DNA of 64,000 nt from the NCBI GenBank assembly GCA_029532415.1, contig JAQOTA010000050.1:3658001-3722000 (forward strand), read 5' to 3'. Positions 20,199 through 31,197 of this stretch are shown here, one piece after another. Position numbers and translations under genes: made by a program. The notes beneath the pieces are model-generated. The model did no database searches. It saw only the letters and a list, made by a program, of their open reading frames with translations, and was not told where the DNA came from. Source of the stretch: Marasmius tenuissimus. Lineage: Eukaryota > Basidiomycota > Agaricomycetes > Agaricales > Marasmiaceae. Within the stretch, counting starts at the first letter, position 1, and each line of letters opens with the position of its first letter.

Positions 20199-22441
20199 AT
20201 GCCTTCCGTCCGAGTTAGACGCAGCCAATATTCCTCTCTGGGAGATGACCCCCAAACGCCCCGTCCTCTGCTAAACTCCATTTACATTCCACCTAATCAA
20301 ACCGACAACAACGCACTAGCAGCCTCTCCAACCTCGATAAGCAATGAAGGAAGCACTGAATCCCCAGCAATTCCGTTTGCCACTCTTAGGTCGGGAAGGC
20401 GTCGTGCTGGAAGCAGGGTCTATAATTCGCTGCGTCTTGTAGAACCACCTCTTCTTGGCGAACGTGCTTCTCGAGGCACCCTCCAACCCACACGGCCAGC
20501 TTCAGCAGACGGGGTTATTACATATGAAGGTTCAGCAACTAATGTTCAGCTCGTCGGGGATGACCATCATAGCCTTATTGGCAGTGCTCTCGACCTACCT
20601 CAGCCTGTTGAGCGCGACGGCCGGCCAGCAGTTGTGCGACCACGGGATGATGTCCACCATCACGATGATATTGTTGAACATTTGGAGGTCATTGGTACGT
20701 ATACTTTGGATTCTTCTTCCCTAGCCCCATTCTCATTCCGTATCTTGTTTTCAGACCCCCAAGTTGCTACCGTTTCCCATCTAACCAACGCTGCCAACTC
20801 CATCTTAATGTGAACGAGAACACTTCCCTTACTGCTTTCATTTACTCAAACAATCATCAGACCTCCACTCGCATGGTACTCACGAAAACCTGTCGTAATG
20901 CTGTCGGACCCTGCGCCCTCCGCGGGCGACCCAGAGAGGGGATTCGAGGACTCGTTGGATCGACATGTAGATGATGTAATGAGGCGCCGGGACAAGATTA
21001 GGCGCACGTTATTGGGTGTCTGGTCATTCTTGAAAACTCGTACGTTCGCCTTGAAGCTCATACCGGCCTTCGCTGATCTACATGTTCTTACAGCTATGGG
21101 GGTAAGTACGGTTGATGCCCAACTTCGCAGTGACTGATACGCGGAGCAGATTATCACTGGCATTTACGGATTCCTTGTCGGTGAGGGTCTCTCGGAATCT
21201 CCGATGAACGTCACTCAAGTACATCTTCAGTGTTCTGGGGAGCCGCCATCGTTCTATTCCTCGCCAAAATTATCAATCTTCATGATGCCGACAAACAAGG
21301 TTTTTGGGTCGAAGTCAGCTCACAAGTAGTGAATGGTGCGTTCGATCCGATGTGACTAGGGCTGTTCTAACAAGTGATACAGGACTTTTCACGATAACTG
21401 GAATCGGTCTCATGCCTTCGCGAATCATGGATACTTACAGTAAGGAGCTTGTTCCAACTTGATGCGGTACACGCTGGTTCTAAGGAGTCGGCTGCACAAG
21501 GGGTTTCCAAGATATATCACTACAAACGCCTCACTCGGAATTTGCGCAAGAAGGCGGGCCTGCCCCAGCTTTATGATCCAGACGACCTTCCCGACCCTGC
21601 ATACGATCCAAACTATGTACATGTCCTCACGGACGAGCAGCAAAAGGACTTGCACCGGCGTACGTTCTCGTGTCTTCCTGTGATGCAAGTCGCTGAAAAT
21701 TGAATGATAGAGCAAAGAAAATTCCAGTATTCCCAAACTTGGTACAGACCTCACGGCACTGAAACGCATAGGGTGAGCCTTGTATAGACCTTCACCGACT
21801 TGAGCTGATGTTCGGCCATCCAGGCATTTCCTATCAAGTATGTATCAAACAAGTGACCTCGGACGTTCACATCCCTGACTTGCGGACCTCCAGATATGCC
21901 CTCATCATATGCTGTCTGAACGACGGCAACTCGATATTTCAAGCGATGCTTTGTGCTTGTATGTGGAGTATGGTATGTAACTGCCCCCCTCCTTCTCAAC
22001 CCTTTCCCTGAACTCCTTCCAGAACAGGTCAAAAACTCTTGCTCAAGTTGACTATGCCCCACACTGAACATATGTATTTTGAACAGATTTCAACGTCCGG
22101 CGTGGACAACAGGGACCCTCATTCCTGCAAGTTTCTTGTGCGGAATCTTCTCTGCCGTTGTCATAGCCAGGGGAAGCGCTATAACAAAACGCACAAAAGA
22201 AGTCAAGGAGAAGCTCAAGGCATCGCTCGCGGCCGAACGCCCGCACTACGAAGGGGTTGGAGAGACCAGTAGCACCACACGGGCCACAGCAGGAAACGAT
22301 ACTTCTTCCTCCCCTATTTGCAACCATCACGACAAACCCGCAGTGACACATACCGAAACAGGGGAGAAGGCACCCGACCTTGACCCCGTCGTCGAGGAAC
22401 ATATGACTGTACCATCGTTCACAGCGAATAAGGACTCTTGA
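20199..22441 (+). CDS. DUF2985 multi-pass membrane protein with micro-exons
   Basis: Fungal integral membrane protein of the uncharacterised DUF2985 family, 534 aa. Thirteen exons: 20199-20694, 20755-20809, 20861-21039, 21094-21101, 21150-21180, 21231-21335, 21383-21439, 21501-21659, 21711-21772, 21824-21837, 21894-21972, 22023-22027, 22087-22441. The N-terminal third is cytosolic-looking and Ser/Pro-rich. The membrane part carries WSFLKTPMGIITGIYGFLVV, FWGAAIVLFLAKIINLHDAD, a second hydrophobic GLFTITGIGLMPSR, YHYKRLTRNLRKKAGLPQLY-DPDDLPDP, YALIICCLNDGNSIFQAMLC and FLCGIFSAVVIA. Exons of 8, 14 and 5 nt are required to keep frame and restore the conserved TPMG, FPIKYAL and MNRFQRP segments. 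Function unknown. Confidence 0.85.
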
Positions 22442-22803
22442 TTATACTATTACTGTGTATTGCTACGGCCCATGTAGGGCAATTCTTCTATTACTATTCG
22501 TATGTAGCGGTTATAGTGGTTAAATGGTGATTTCTAGGGTTATTTCTGCGGGGACGTTTCGTTTGCGAATGACGGTTCATGATGTTTGTGTATTGGTTAA
22601 GCCGAAGTCTCTCGCACAGCTTTCAAGGTTCCAAAGATTCAGCTTCGGACCCAGATGGACTACGGAACAGTCATGATCAAGCGGCCAGGTAACCAAATTG
22701 CTATTGAGCGCCTAGATGACACGCTACTGATAATACATACAACCTGTGATGTCCGTTGAGAGTACAAGCGAAGGGTAGTAATGTGGGTGAGACCGAAACT
22801 GAA
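22442..22803. other. Convergent intergenic region
   Basis: 3' flanks of the DUF2985 gene and the kinase gene; nothing else recognised. Confidence 0.5.
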
Positions 22804-24286
22804 TCATGCAGATACACTCTCCGACAAGGCCTTTAGTCGTCTCACCGCCTTCTTAAGCAGCTTATTCCCGGCTCTCCGAGGTGGAGGCGTCAAAGCGCTT
22901 CCAGAAGGCGCACGGTGGCGCGGACTGTGCTCAACTGCGTCTTTGGCAGGAGCAGGGGCGACGGTGTGGAATGTAATGATAGATCGTTGATGGGTCTCGT
23001 CCTCGAGTGGCATGTCGGGAACCTCGACGTCAGGGTCTACGGGATGGGTCTCTGGAGTGATTGGTCCCGAGCTCTGCTCAGCGGAGCTGGAGGAGGCATC
23101 ACTGTCAGTAGAGCGAGAGCCGATGGTGAATGCATCGAGTACGGCGTTGTGCAGATGATCTTGCAGTGGCTGTAGTCCTTCTGCAGGGCTAGCGTAGATA
23201 TAGACCTCCTCCGGGTCAACACGCGCCGAAGAGTTTTTTGATTCTTGCTGTTCCTGGATTTCGTCTCGCGGAGTGGGTTGTGGTGCGGATGCTTGAGCAG
23301 CGTAATGGTGTGCTATTCCGCGCACTTCGGCGGGCGAAGCAGCAAGGTCATCATCCGACATATAGAAGGTGTCTAGCTCGAGGATTTTCTTGCGAAGGTC
23401 TGGAAGAGAGATTCGACAGAGAGGATTGAGGTGGAAGATTCGTTTGAGTATGCGATTGACGCCTTCTGACACAGGGAGGACCTTTCGGAGGAAGTCCCTA
23501 TCGTGAAGAAAAGCGGAGAAGCAGTCGTCTGTGGTCATAGCGTATCTCCACGGATTGCGACCAGAGACCAAGTTGATGAGAATGACGCCTAGAGACCAGA
23601 TATCGCTATGTCTGGTCGAGTACTTCCCGTGCCTGAACTCTTTCCCGATGCATTCTGTGTAGCAGAATTAGCATCAGCGAAAAATAGCCTGAGGCAGACG
23701 TACCAGGGCTCATGTAGAATGAACTGCCACATCCAAAATCTTGAGATACCCGCGTCTGAGTGGATAGGCCGAAGTCAGCAAGACGTATTTCCTCCCCATC
23801 CTTGGTGCATAGGATGTTCTCCGGTTTGAGGTCGCGATGGAATACACCCTTATCGTGGCAGTATTGTACGGCGTCGATGAGTTGTATGAATGTGCTTCTG
23901 ATGAGCGGGTCGTTGTTGTGGAAAACTCCGCGCTCAGTAATAGCAGCAAAGAGATCGCCTCCAGGGCAGAAGTCCAAAAGAACGTAGATGTATGTGTGAT
24001 CCTCAAATACTTCGTGGAAGGTGACAACGTGTGGATGATCTGACACTAGCTTATGGAGCGCAAACTCGCGTGTCTGGAATTCCTCCTGTCGTGAACCGGC
24101 CTCTGGCTTTAGAAGGCATTTGACGGCGAAGTAGCGAGGATCTTCTGGAGGAGATTGTAGATCGATTGCTCGATAGACTTTGCCGTATGCACCTGATCCT
24201 AGTGGTTCCAAGAGTTTGAAGCGACTATTGTGGAGAAGGCGACCAGTGAAGTTGGGGAAGGAATCGGTGGCAGATGGTCGAGGCAT
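22804..24286 (-). CDS. Ser/Thr protein kinase, Ran1/Sks1-like
   Basis: Two exons (24286-23704 and 23654-22804) encode 477 aa. The kinase domain occupies about residues 15-275. It has a glycine loop GSGAYGKVY, catalytic Lys in YFAVKCLL, the HRD loop [12 protein letters not shown], the DFG segment LADFGLSTQ and the activation-loop end GSSFYMSPE, with the join at the intron placing the conserved Glu. [19 protein letters not shown] follows. All catalytic residues are present, so an active enzyme is expected. The domain pattern resembles fission yeast Ran1/Pat1 and budding yeast Sks1/Vhs1, nutrient-responsive kinases; that subgroup call is inference. The C-terminal 200 residues are low-complexity (Ser, Pro, Glu) with a basic end. 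Confidence 0.88.
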
Positions 24287-24470
24287 GCTAGGCGAGGAGG
24301 AATGTTGGAGTGGGTGTAGTAATGTACGAAAGAAAGAGTAAAAGGGAAGAAAATCCTGCTCTCAGAGCGGGCGAGATGAAAGTAAAAGTGAGAAGAAGAA
24401 ATGGAGAAACTCCGTTCGATTGTAGCCTCTTATATTCGTGTTTACATTTGTTTACGTGTACCGACCGCGT

Positions 24471-27400
24471 CTACCATGTGATTTTCTGCGCCACAGAGGC
24501 ACCACGAGATCCAAGGCCGACCTGAATTCCACCCTTCAGTCCACCAATCCCACCACTCAAGCCCAAAGAGAGCCCTTCGTTTGCCTTTCCTTGATCCAGC
24601 TCCTTATTCAGAACGTCAAGTTCCTTGGACCTTGAAGTCCCCAGCTGAGAGTCCAATTTCTTCGCCCATTTATACTTTGTGTCGACCTGCATCGGATGTC
24701 CGGCGTAACGGTGAGGTGTTGGTTCCGTCATATTCTCGTAGTTGAGTTTCTCGTTGTCGATGTAGATGGATGGACCAAGCTTCATCGTCCCTTTCGCGAT
24801 GTCCTTGCCGCGGATCGTCGTGAAATCGATGGTTGTCTGCCAATCCTGAGCATAAACGTTATCATACACCGTGACATTGAACGTTGCGCCCTCTTTGAAG
24901 AAAAAGTTGGTGTTACGCTTGTTCGCTGGGGCGATGGGTTGAATACACTTTTCGCCGATGTCGTCGATGAAGATGAAGAGACCGGATTTGAGCTTCTCGT
25001 CAGGGATGGGTGGCTCGACCTTCAACTCAACGTTGGATGCAGAAAGCTGCGTGTTGGGATCCAGCAAGAGAGTGTGTGTGATATGATATTCCCCAGGGAC
25101 ACCATATGCGTAGAATGGAACGAAGGAGTCCGGATAATCCTCGAGCTGGACGCTGTTGTGAATGGAGCGGAAGAGTGCGACGTCGGTAATGTCGACTTTG
25201 AAGCCTTGGGATGTAAAGGTGTTTCTTTCGGCGGTAGTTTAGAGAAAATTGTGACTGTTGATTCACATGTGCTTACCCGTCATCGAATGAGATGCAAGCT
25301 TGGAACTGTTTCTCATTCAACATATCCCGTATAGCTTCCTCGCCACACGTTCGCAGTAGCACTTGGGTCTGTGGACGGCCCCGCTTCGCCGAAAGATACT
25401 GCTCCATGATCTCCGAAGGCACATTTGCCGAAGTGACTACTTGGTAGCGTCCAGAGGCTTTATGGAAGGTCGGGAGATATTCGATGTACAACTGCTTCGT
25501 GCCGTGCATTACGAAGGTTTGGACATCAGTGAGATCTTCGTTTCGATTGCGCAGATTCTGCACACCAATAGTATCATTATCCTTCAATGTCAATGCGGCT
25601 AAGATGGACTTGCCTCGACCTCTTCCTCCAAGACGGTTTTGAAGATGTTCATGAGCTTTTGGACGAAATTTCCGCTTGTCGAAAATGGAGACATGACGAC
25701 GTTTCGCAGGACAAATAAATCTTGATGGCCCTTCAACCCTAGTCGCCCCTTGAAGTATTGCGAGCACTGCCCATATTCCTCCTCCAGGAACACGGTCGAG
25801 GTCAGATAGAACGGCGTATCACGAGGGTCCTCCTCTGCACTTGTAACCGAAAGTCTTTCGAATAAACGGCGGTTGAGGTAATTTGCCTCTTCAACATCGT
25901 CGTTGAGTCTGCCGTCGCTGTAACGGAAGTTGCACGCGAACGCGTTGATATTCAAGTCCGATCCCAGGCCGTTGAGTATGCGCATTGCTTCGGGATCCTT
26001 CGCAATATCTGCGTTGTCTTTGCCGAGGATATGATCGCGGATATACTGTCTCTCTTCTTCGATCTTTGCGGGATCGGGGTTGGGTCCCTTCTCTGATGGC
26101 AAAAGGTTCACGGGCCTTATAACAAAGGAGCTATCATCTGTTGACATAGCCGCCCAGAAACTAGCAAACTGCACACAATCAGCACAGGAGTCCAACAAAG
26201 ATTGTTAAAACCTTACTCGTCGACCAGTAAACGCAGCTTCTCCGAGCAGGGTTCCCATGCCATTTTGGTGTAGGCCGATGACCTGTGTGAACGCTTACTT
26301 AGCAAGATGCAAAGCAGAACGATAAATAACTCACACTATGATTCATCCATACGGCCGCAGCTGCGGCGCCCGCCTTGCTACCCTCTACTCCATATGAGCC
26401 AATACTGTCGGTATCTCCTTGGTGCAGATAGGGAGCGTTGAACGTCATCATATATCGCATTCTGCCATCTCGATAGCAGTGAGCCCCAGCAGAGTATGGG
26501 ATGTATCCCGCCTGGAAACATGACAACGTAAGGAACACGGTAATCGACCATCGGTTGAAGCGACAGTACAAACCTTGTGAGGGTCGACAGTGATTGTGTC
26601 GGCGTATTGTAAGTGGGCGAGTTCATTAGCTGTCCGTTCGGACAGCGCAATGTGGGGAATGTTGTCAGTAGATTTTTTTTCCTTGGTGGGGGCCCCGTCT
26701 GCCGGTGGCTGTCTGATCATTGACGTGAAATAGCCACCCCAAGCAGCGTCCGCATGAACCAAGAAGGTCATCCCCTTCTTCTCGAACTCTTCGCGTATCT
26801 CCAGTATCTCGTCCAAAGGATCGACGGCTCCTTCCCTAAAGTGATCAGGTAAGCGACGCGATAGTGACAAGCCAGGCGCTGACATACTCGGTTGTTCCTA
26901 TGACCGCAACCACGGTATAAACTGGCTTCTTAGACGCGAAACGTTCCTCGAGTGCTTCCCGCAAAGCGCGAGTATCGAGCCTGGCCTCGTGGTCAATCTG
27001 GACGTTGATGAGATTACTGGACCCGATGCCGGTAATAGCTAGGACGCATTGTAAGATGAGCACAGAACCAGGGTGTACTAGTGGAGACTCACCAGCCGAT
27101 TTAGGCCAAGAGTAGTGCTTGGTGCTCGGTACAAAATACACCGGGGTTTGTTCCATTCCCCATCTCTTCTCCACGGCTTGCTTGGAGATGGTTTGGATTA
27201 TATACAGTTGCATCACTTCGTCCAAGTATTCTGAGGAAAACCCGTAGTTCTGAATTTGCTCCGGCATATCGAGAATCGTCGAGGCCTTCAGATTGAGCAG
27301 CTCCCAGACATCGAGGTCTTTAAAGAGCTTCTCCTCGCCCTGGCATGTCGTGACCTTGAATGTATCACTGACGCGCGGAAGCTTGCCCGATGCAAGAGCG

Positions 27401-28314
27401 TCTCGCAGGGCGAGAGGGTAGAACTTTAGGTTTCGAGCTATAAAGATATGGGTGATTAGCTCTCATATCGAGTGAAATTGTCTGAATGACTGACAGGCCC
27501 TGTCATCGATAGGAGTGTTAGATCAAGGATAGTTCGTCGAGCGAGCGAGCACTTACCACATGGATTCTAGGTTAGAGACGCTCCCTCCGCAAGTGAGATG
27601 TCCCCAGCCCAACGGGCGATCCTTATTGGTCGCTTCGACATTGTAGCCAAACATTTCCGCCAGATCTTTTCCAGTCTCGAGTTCGAGGAGGGTCGTGATT
27701 GGGGATGCCTACAAAGCCCAGTCAGAGACCGACGACTGCGAGGTAATTGCCATCAGTGTATCACCTCAAACGCAACCTGCAAGTATCTTTGTCAGATCAT
27801 TCAATAGTTACAGCGTGCAGAATACTCACATTGTTGGGATTGTAGAGCATAGTCGCGATGTAACTGCCAGCGTTTCGTAAGAGCGAACATGACTGTCTTG
27901 GGGTTCAGAGTACATACCCTAAGATGGACGGCATCGCGTTCTCCATGCACATATGTGCGCTATACCTCGGAGAAAAGAAAGGGATAGAGTGATCGGTGAG
28001 AAGCTTCGTCAGCCCTTCGAGCGAGGCTTCAAGACGTCCTTGCGCATCCTTGAAGCTCGCGGAGGTTTGGATTTCTTCTGTTATGAAGTGCTGGAAAGGT
28101 CTCGGTCAGAGAAGTTCCTGGAAGACGTATGAAATCAAAAGACACGTACAGGGTCTTCTTGGTGATACGAGGTACGATGTTCTTTCTGGTAGTTGAGGAC
28201 GGATTGGATCAATCTCGACATGAAATCCATATTCTCGGCCTTTGGCCCGATGAAATATGAAGAGACAATCGAGTGCTCTGAGCCAGAGGGAACATAGTAA
28301 GGAGAGTCTGCCAT
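24471..28314 (-). CDS. Non-canonical PLP-dependent aromatic amino acid decarboxylase with C-terminal appendage
   Basis: Group II PLP decarboxylase, 1043 aa. Fourteen exons: 28314-28150, 28090-27918, 27863-27830, 27776-27765, 27708-27557, 27499-27495, 27437-27093, 27038-26888, 26835-26574, 26511-26335, 26282-26217, 26168-25614, 25557-25277, 25224-24471. The catalytic half shows FFSPRYSAHM, LTCGGSVSNLESMW, AVIGTTEEGAVDPLDEI, VHADAAWGGY and the PLP lysine motif TVDPHKAGYIPYSAGA. About 330 residues from the FKTVLEEEVE region on form a beta-rich appendage (SGLFIFIDDIGEKC, NVTVYDNVYAQDW), ending in a Gly-rich tail. The architecture matches the calcium-activatable non-canonical AAAD described from Psilocybe cubensis, which acts on Phe, Tyr and Trp. 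Substrate here is not proven. Two micro-exons (12 and 5 nt) and one GC-AG intron (25613-25558) are needed. Confidence 0.88.
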
Positions 28315-29150
28315 CTTAGAGGATTAAGCTGAGGATAGATAGCACGTCTCTCCCCTCTCTTTATATGTCCCTTCAAGTGAGCTGCCAACCCGTTGAGGTC
28401 GCGTGAATCCTGGGTCTTTCATGAATACATTCCGAGTCGCAACGCCACCGAAGTTCATGTGCTCCAGCTTCGATCTTCGAATGACTGTAACAGTTAGTCG
28501 AAGTGGCGACACTCGTATCACACACCAAAAATGTCTATGGCGCAGGCTTGTGAAACTTTTTGCTTACTCGCCTCGGCACGGGAGATTAATATTTCGCTTT
28601 TTGTTCGCTTTTAAGAGTAAGGGGGCCAAGACAGCGTGGAGAAAGCAGGCGTGCATTGAGAAGGTGTAGCCTTAAAGTTGTAACGGCCATTCCAAGACCA
28701 TAGCAATCAACAAGTTGTCGTCCATTGAAGGAGTCCGTGGGATTTGACTTGGATTTGACGCTCACACGGATCGCCGGGAGTGCGGGCCGGCCCGACACTC
28801 ATCCTAGGAACGAACAATTTCATTCAAGTCCCCAGTCCGATGACATCCCAAAGGCCGTCATATCAAAGAGATTCGCACCTATAATTGAAGTTTGGGGTCC
28901 AGCGGACTAATCTCGGGATGTCTGACTGCGGTCGGCTTTCAATATGAAGCTGGTGAGGCGAAAGCCACGGATCTGCCAAACCGTGAGCCACTGGTACGGA
29001 CGTCTTGCCCTTTTCTGACTGCGAAAATCAATCGTATATGGGTAGGATGGTGTGAAAAAGTGGCCTGAATTGTGTCATCTACTGCCTAGATCTCCGCAAT
29101 CCTCTCCTGGAGGAGTCTATCCTTTGGACGCTACAAAGCACTAGATTGGC
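28315..29150. other. Intergenic, decarboxylase promoter
   Basis: On the minus strand this holds the promoter of the decarboxylase, with a TATAAA at 28365-28360, 46 bp before its ATG. No gene, RNA or repeat recognised in the remaining 750 bp. Confidence 0.5.
28360..28365 (-). promoter_or_regulatory. TATA box of the decarboxylase gene
   Basis: TATAAA on the minus strand (ACATATAAAGAG), 46 bp upstream of the start codon at 28314. Confidence 0.4.
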
Positions 29151-30119
29151 TCAGTCCAGATCCTCGAGGCTGTCTTCGTCCTCGTCGACATCATGATCGA
29201 GCTCGTCCTCGTCAAGATCAAGCTCGAAAACGTCATGATCCTCGTCCTCCACCTTGTCATCGTGGTCACGAACGTCGATGCTCCGCCGTCCCTAGCGAGG
29301 TGGTATTAGCGTGAGCGAGGCTGCAAACCTTCATCGTCAATAATGTGAAGACTCACGCGGCGACCCCCTAAACCTATGGAGCCTAATAAAGTACCTCCAG
29401 CCTGCGGGGTGGTGCTACCTCCTGAAGTTGACGGCACCTACTCAAAAGCGTTTAATTAATTGTGGGTGAGATTCGACTTGGGAAACTCGCATTAGTAGTT
29501 CCAGTTTGACCTTGATTTCCATTCTGGGTCTGATTCTGATTCTGGTCTTGGGTTCCGTTCTGAGCTTGACCTTGGCCGTTGCCAGCCTGGCCTTGGTTCT
29601 GACCTTGATTATTCCCAGCTTGACCTTGGTTCTGGCCCTGGTTGTTCCCGGTCTGACCTTGATTTTGGCCTTGGTTGTTGCCACCGTTCTGGCCCTGGTT
29701 CTGATTACCAGCCTGCCCTTGGTTTCCGTTTTGGTTCTGATTCTGGTTCTGGCCTTGACGGCCTCTACCACGACCACGACCACGTCCGCGTCCGCGACCT
29801 TGCCCATTGGCATTGTTTCCATTAGCGTTTCCGTTGCCCGCATTTCCATTTCCCGCGTTTCCGTTGGCGCCGTTGTTAGCTGCACCATTACCAGCGGCCT
29901 GGCCTGGGTTCGCTGCAGCTCCATTTCCGGGGGCAGCGGCGGCCCCAGCGTTCTGCCTGTTCCCCTGGATGGATGTGAGTACACTGGAATGTATGAGAAA
30001 AGCAGAGGACTCACGCCGGCACCCCGAGCTACAAGAGCGGAGTCGATGGGTCGTGGAAGAGCCAAGGTAGAGCCAGCCATGGCGGCGACTAGAGGTACGA
30101 CGGTGTACTTGAATAGCAT
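29151..30119 (-). CDS. Secreted Gln/Asn/Gly-rich low-complexity protein with acidic tail
   Basis: Four exons (30119-30015, 29964-29491, 29437-29357, 29291-29151) encode 266 aa. An N-terminal signal peptide (MLFKYTVVPLVAAMAGSTLA) is followed by a Gly/Asn/Ala-rich stretch. Then come an alternating Arg-Gly run (residues about 82-95), then repeats of the type NNQGQNQGQ. The final exons end in a strongly acidic segment (LDEDELDHDVDEDEDSLEDL). The intron between exons 2 and 3 (29490-29438) would be GC-AG (GCGAGT donor); without it the frame stops 16 codons later. No family recognised. The composition is prion-like and, with a signal peptide, suggests a cell-wall or extracellular protein; that is inference. 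A TATA-like TATAAA lies at 30324-30319. Confidence 0.75.
29500..29760 (-). repeat. Degenerate tandem repeat coding GNNQGQNQGQ-type units
   Basis: About five imperfect units of roughly 30 bp in the Gln/Asn-rich exon, differing by third-position changes and Ala/Thr swaps. Slippage-prone coding repeat; copy number is likely to vary between strains. Confidence 0.6.
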
Positions 30120-31197
30120 GGTGAATGCGAGAGAAGATCAAGGGTTGGCAAAGACAAAGAGTGAGTAGACGTATTGGTGCTCTGCACACGGAAGAAGAAG
30201 CTTTCGCGGTGAAGAGGAGTGAGAAGACTTCGATCTCGGATCGAAGTAGGAAGTAGGAAGAAAGACGACACGACCAGACCAGACCAAGGGTGAAGAAGTG
30301 TTTGACTCTTCCTCCCTCTTTATATCGTCAGACAGACCATTGAAGCGTTGTTCTGGGAATGTCGATATGTTAGCATGGTTAGTCGTGCAGTCTGCGTTTC
30401 GCAGAAAGTGTCACCGATGGCTGAAGGGGTTGCGGGTATCCTGTTGGAGCGGCCCCGGAGTTATTGAGGAGGCCTTCGAGCCAAGGATGCTTTGAATACA
30501 CCAGAGAGTGTTTGAGGCTTGAGGATCTGCAAGGTGGCACCCGGGAAGCATTCGGAGACCGGCAAGATCATGATGGTTGGGACGAACAAGTGGCTCCTGG
30601 CTATGCCAGACTTCAGATTTACCGCGTCGCGCACACGTGCCGCGGGAGCGCCTCCTTGACCCATCACCCCCATCATGGCATTCAGAGTCAGAAATCCTTA
30701 CTACCTGCGTATTTCTGCCAATTGCATTTTACCCGTCTTCGTGAGCCCCTTCGCCGTTTTACCGACATCGTCAGATTCAACCGTTGAATGCCACTCTAGT
30801 TATACCTTGATGAACGTCATCTAGACTGGATGTCAGAAAGAACATTGCAACATGTCCTCGAAGACCTCAGGCCCAAGTCGGTCGTCAAACGTATTCAACT
30901 AACAGGCATATTGTAACCACGTCTCTGCGCAGTATTCTCCCCAAACTCCAAGCAGAAAGTGATGCTCAACTGGGACCAGGCGCGGCCTCGGCAAAGAAAG
31001 GGAGTGTTGAAATTCACAAAGGGGGTGAGTCTACAATGAATTCAGATTGTAAACAGCTTCGACCGACTTATATTCGGACCTCCGACAGACAACTATCACT
31101 TCTGTTACTTCCTCCGCAAGACACAACCACATTCTATTGTTATGAAGGTCGGCATTTGTCCTTCAGCAACCTGCTCGATATAATCATCGTCCGGCAG
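30120..31197. other. Divergent intergenic region
   Basis: Promoter of the Gln/Asn-rich gene to the left and the 5' region of the acidic protein gene to the right. An open frame runs in from 31036 upstream of the chosen start. No other gene or repeat recognised. Confidence 0.45.

Noticed and set aside
24471..28314. Possible psilocybin-type PsiD decarboxylase
   Set aside because: PsiD is a phosphatidylserine-decarboxylase-like enzyme without PLP; this gene has the PLP lysine motif VDPHK and group II features, and no psi cluster neighbours are present.
29506..30168. Plus-strand 220-codon frame rich in Leu, Val and Thr
   Set aside because: It is the mirror of the Gln/Asn-rich gene on the minus strand; the composition follows from the repeat and there are no family motifs or splice logic.
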